From positions 33,019-97,018 of the forward strand of contig CAZLCS010000017.1 of the NCBI GenBank assembly GCA_964557955.1: a stretch of DNA of 64,000 nucleotides, given 5' to 3'. This stretch comes from JALOOX01 sp964557955. Lineage in GTDB: Bacteria > Desulfobacterota > Syntrophobacteria > Syntrophobacterales > Syntrophobacteraceae. The notes beneath the pieces were generated by a model. The model was not told the DNA's origin, made no database searches, and saw nothing but the letters and a program-made list of their open reading frames with translations. A program made the position numbers and the translations under genes. Below, piece after piece: positions 61,751 to 64,000 of this stretch; the stretch's first letter is position 1, and the number at the start of each line of letters is the position of its first letter.

Positions 61751-63880
61751 CTATTTTAACGGAAGCACCACCCGGAAAGTGGACCCCTTCCCCTCGACGC
61801 TCTCCACCTCGATCCTCCCTTTGTGGGCCTCGACGATCATGCGGCTGTGGTAGAGGCCGATGCCGAGCCCCCGCTTCTTGGTGGTCTTGAAGGGTTTGAA
61901 GAGCTCCCTCGCCATGAACTCCCGCGACATGCCGCACCCCTCGTCGGAGACGGAAACGAAGACCGCGTCCTCCCGCCGCCCCGTGGCCACCCGGATGGCC
62001 CCCCCGGGCCCCGAGGCCTCCCGGGCGTTGATCACCAGGTTCAGGAGCACCTTCTCCATCTGCTCCGGGTCCAACGGGACTTCCGGCAAAGGAGTCACCT
62101 CCCGGTCGACCGGGTTCTCGCCGTTGCCGGCCCCGACGCCGGCCAGCACGCTCTCTACCAGCCCGTTCAAATCGCAGGGCCGCTTCTGGACCTCGATGCC
62201 CTTCCGGAAGAGTGAGAGGCGGCTGCACAGCCCCTGCATCTTCTCCACGGTGCTCCCGATGACCCTGAAGGCGTCCGCCCGGAACTCCGGGTTGTCGAAG
62301 TGCACGGGGAGGTTCTGGAGCGTGAGGGAAAGCGTGTTGGTCAGGTTCTTGAGATCGTGGACGAAGAAGGCCGAGATGGTCTGGAGGGCCTCGAGCTCCC
62401 GGGCGTGGGCCAGGTTCTCGAAAAGCTTGAGGTTGAGGAGTATGCCGGCCGCCTGGTCGCATATGGTCTTGAGGAGGTCCAGGTCCTCGATGCTGAATTC
62501 CTCGCCGGTCATGCGCTCGTTGAGCGTCATGAGGCCCAGGAGCTCGCCCCCCATGGCGAGGGGGGCGCAGGTGCGGATCCGGGTTTCGTCCGGCCTCCCG
62601 TTGCCTTCGGCGGCCGTCGCCGGGACTTCGAGCGCCTGCCCGGGCCGCCTCAAGTCCACGGGTTCCGTCTTCCCCCGAAGGCTCATCATGAGGAAGGCGA
62701 TCTCGCGCTCCACGGGCTCCAGCCCCTCGGGGCGGTTGGCCGAGAGGGCTGTCGAACCTCCCAGCACCGGCGGGCCCCCCTTGTCGTCGGCGAGCCAGAT
62801 GGAGACGGCCGAGACGCCGAAGGTCTCGGAGACGGTCCGGGCCACGGCCCGGCAGAGGTCCGGAGTGTTCACCACCGAGCTGGTCCGCTCGGTCAGGGTG
62901 GCCCAGACCTTCCGGTAGTCGTGGAGGGGCGTCCGGAAGTGGCGATGGGCGAACCGGCGGGTTTCGTTCCGGATCTGGTCCGAAAGGAGGATGGCCGTGA
63001 TGCCGAGGAAGGCCACGAAGACCAGAAAGGCGTTCTGGACGAAACCCTCGGCGGCCCCGAAATAGACGGCCACCTTGGCCAGGACCCCCACGGCGATGAG
63101 GTAGAGCCCGACGATGACCACCGTGAGGGAGTAGCGCACGAGGTCCTGGGAGACGTGGATCGTGACGGGCTGGTCCTTCTGGCGCAGGATGGAAAGGAGC
63201 ACGAGCGGGAGGGCCGGCACCTGGACCAGGCTCTCCAGGTAAACGGTGTGGGTGCTCACGGCGGAGTAGAGGAGCACGTCCGCCGTGGTGTAGATGCGGA
63301 AGGCGAAGACGGCCCCGACGCCGAGGAGCGTGAATTTCACGCGCCAGCGCTGGTCGCCGATGGACGCCCGGAGCAGCCGCTCGAGGCTCACCAGGATGGC
63401 GACGGAGCAGAGCAGGGCCAGGACGTGGGCGGCGTAGCCCGGAGTCCCCACGGAAAGGTGCCAGAAGGGGCCGAGCCCCGCGGTGCTCCGGGCCGCCGTG
63501 AAGAGCGAGCCCGGGAAGAAGAGGAGGAGGACCGCGACGGCGGCCGGGGGAGCCAGCGCGGGGACGATCCAGCGCCCGGCTCCGCCCCCGGGCTTCTCCC
63601 GGGCGAACCGGGCGCTGAAGAGGAGGAAGGGCGAATAAGCCAGGGTGGCCGCGGCGAACCGCCACGTCTCCCACTGGATGACGTCCGACGGGATGGCCGC
63701 CCCCAGGGATTGGACCGTGAGGACTTTTTCCCCGGCGAGGAGCCCCATGCCCAGGGCCAGGAGCAGGAAGACGGGGGCCCGGGTGGCCAGGAGAAGCGCC
63801 GCGAGTCCTGTCAGGCCGCTCAAAACCGCGGCGGCGATGGGAAGGACAATGGTGTGCGTCATGGGTAGCGATTCATCCAT
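61751..63880 (-). CDS. prsK: PrsK: PEP-CTERM system membrane histidine kinase
   Basis: 709 aa. About 9-10 N-terminal membrane helices (residues 1-300) are followed by a GAF-like domain (~320-490) and a kinase core. The H-box is FFVHDLKNLTNTLS, N-box NLVINAREA, G1 DEGCGMS and G2 GLGIGLYHSRMIVEAHKG. HDLKN with Asp-Leu-Lys after His is typical of PrsK. It should phosphorylate PrsR. ATG 63880 or 63862 is the start; no clear ribosome site separates them. Order prsK-prsT-prsR is co-directional, probably one operon originally. Confidence 0.95.
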   Translation of the reverse strand: MDESLPMTHTIVLPIAAAVLSGLTGLAALLLATRAPVFLLLALGMGLLAGEKVLTVQSLGAAIPSDVIQWETWRFAAATLAYSPFLLFSARFAREKPGGGAGRWIVPALAPPAAVAVLLLFFPGSLFTAARSTAGLGPFWHLSVGTPGYAAHVLALLCSVAILVSLERLLRASIGDQRWRVKFTLLGVGAVFAFRIYTTADVLLYSAVSTHTVYLESLVQVPALPLVLLSILRQKDQPVTIHVSQDLVRYSLTVVIVGLYLIAVGVLAKVAVYFGAAEGFVQNAFLVFVAFLGITAILLSDQIRNETRRFAHRHFRTPLHDYRKVWATLTERTSSVVNTPDLCRAVARTVSETFGVSAVSIWLADDKGGPPVLGGSTALSANRPEGLEPVEREIAFLMMSLRGKTEPVDLRRPGQALEVPATAAEGNGRPDETRIRTCAPLAMGGELLGLMTLNERMTGEEFSIEDLDLLKTICDQAAGILLNLKLFENLAHARELEALQTISAFFVHDLKNLTNTLSLTLQNLPVHFDNPEFRADAFRVIGSTVEKMQGLCSRLSLFRKGIEVQKRPCDLNGLVESVLAGVGAGNGENPVDREVTPLPEVPLDPEQMEKVLLNLVINAREASGPGGAIRVATGRREDAVFVSVSDEGCGMSREFMARELFKPFKTTKKRGLGIGLYHSRMIVEAHKGRIEVESVEGKGSTFRVVLPLK

Positions 63881-63910
63881 GCAATGGAATAGAAGCTTGA
63901 AACCATTTTA

Positions 63911-63945
63911 CCACGAAGGGCACGAAGAGCGCGAAGGAAACCCAC
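63911..63945. repeat. Half-arm of the CACCACGAAG repeat family
   Basis: TTACCACGAAGGGCACGAAG followed by AGCGCGAAGG, just upstream of prsK, with no inverted partner inside the window. Confidence 0.5.
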
Positions 63946-64000
63946 CAGACAGGAGTTTAAGGGAAATAGCATCCTCTCCATCACTTTAGCCAATAAATCC

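Noticed and set aside
1..64000. Exosortase (xrtA/epsH) gene expected with prsK/prsT/prsR
   Set aside because: No multi-pass protein with the exosortase Cys/Arg motifs is encoded here; it must lie outside the window.

Overview
This is a high-GC chromosome segment from a Gram-negative bacterium. It carries PEP-CTERM/exosortase regulatory genes (prsK, prsT, prsR), a large exopolysaccharide locus, deltaproteobacteria-style secreted repeat proteins, a c-di-GMP-I riboswitch, and many toxin-antitoxin and repeat elements. A syntrophic or sulfate-reducing deltaproteobacterium (Syntrophobacter-like) fits best, but this is inferred from gene content and style, not from a marker gene. No rRNA, tRNA or CRISPR array was recognised.

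Layout. 0-5.3 kb: the 3' part of a Wzc-like chain-length tyrosine kinase and a TPR/lectin-like protein on +, converging on a CpsB-type phosphatase and an O-antigen-ligase-like protein on -. 5.3-9.3 kb: toxin-antitoxin modules, mostly decayed, mixed with Rpn-nuclease remnants and a chimeric aminotransferase fragment. 9.4-23.6 kb, all on -: a glycan assembly block with a PglE-like aminotransferase, a PglD-like acetyltransferase overlapped by hicBA, a PglC-like sugar transferase, three GT4 glycosyltransferases, a Wzy-like polymerase (AT-rich), a Wzx flippase, a zone of gene fragments (19.5-21 kb), a GxxExxY nuclease element and a PglF-like dehydratase. The PglF/E/D/C set suggests a bacillosamine-type sugar started on undecaprenyl phosphate. 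24-32.6 kb: a secreted beta-helix protein, a FecR-like protein, an ATP-grasp protein, a DHH-CBS protein, a small hypothetical and recN. 32.9-39.3 kb: plsB, ilvE, rfbB, rfbA (+). 40-48 kb: two large secreted multidomain proteins, one behind a c-di-GMP riboswitch, plus a Ser/Thr kinase-LysM pair and a Uma2 gene. 48-52.8 kb: a second Uma2 gene, hepT-mntA, a DUF4143 ATPase and a broken third Uma2 gene. 52.8-64 kb, all on -: three PEP-CTERM proteins, then prsR, prsT and prsK.

The genes fit one theme: EPS is made and exported, proteins with a PEP-CTERM tail are sorted to the envelope, and the PrsK-PrsR pair probably drives sigma-54 promoters. I can see -24/-12 matches upstream of all three PEP-CTERM genes and of the beta-helix gene. 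c-di-GMP adds a second input through the riboswitch.

The most unusual structure is a pair of ~503-bp elements (21004-21505 and 58112-58614). Each consists of a GxxExxY (PD-(D/E)XK-like) nuclease gene bounded by ~30-bp terminal inverted repeats built of 9-10-bp units. The window also holds gene-less palindromes of the same design. A separate ~149-bp MITE-like family has five full copies and one diverged copy.
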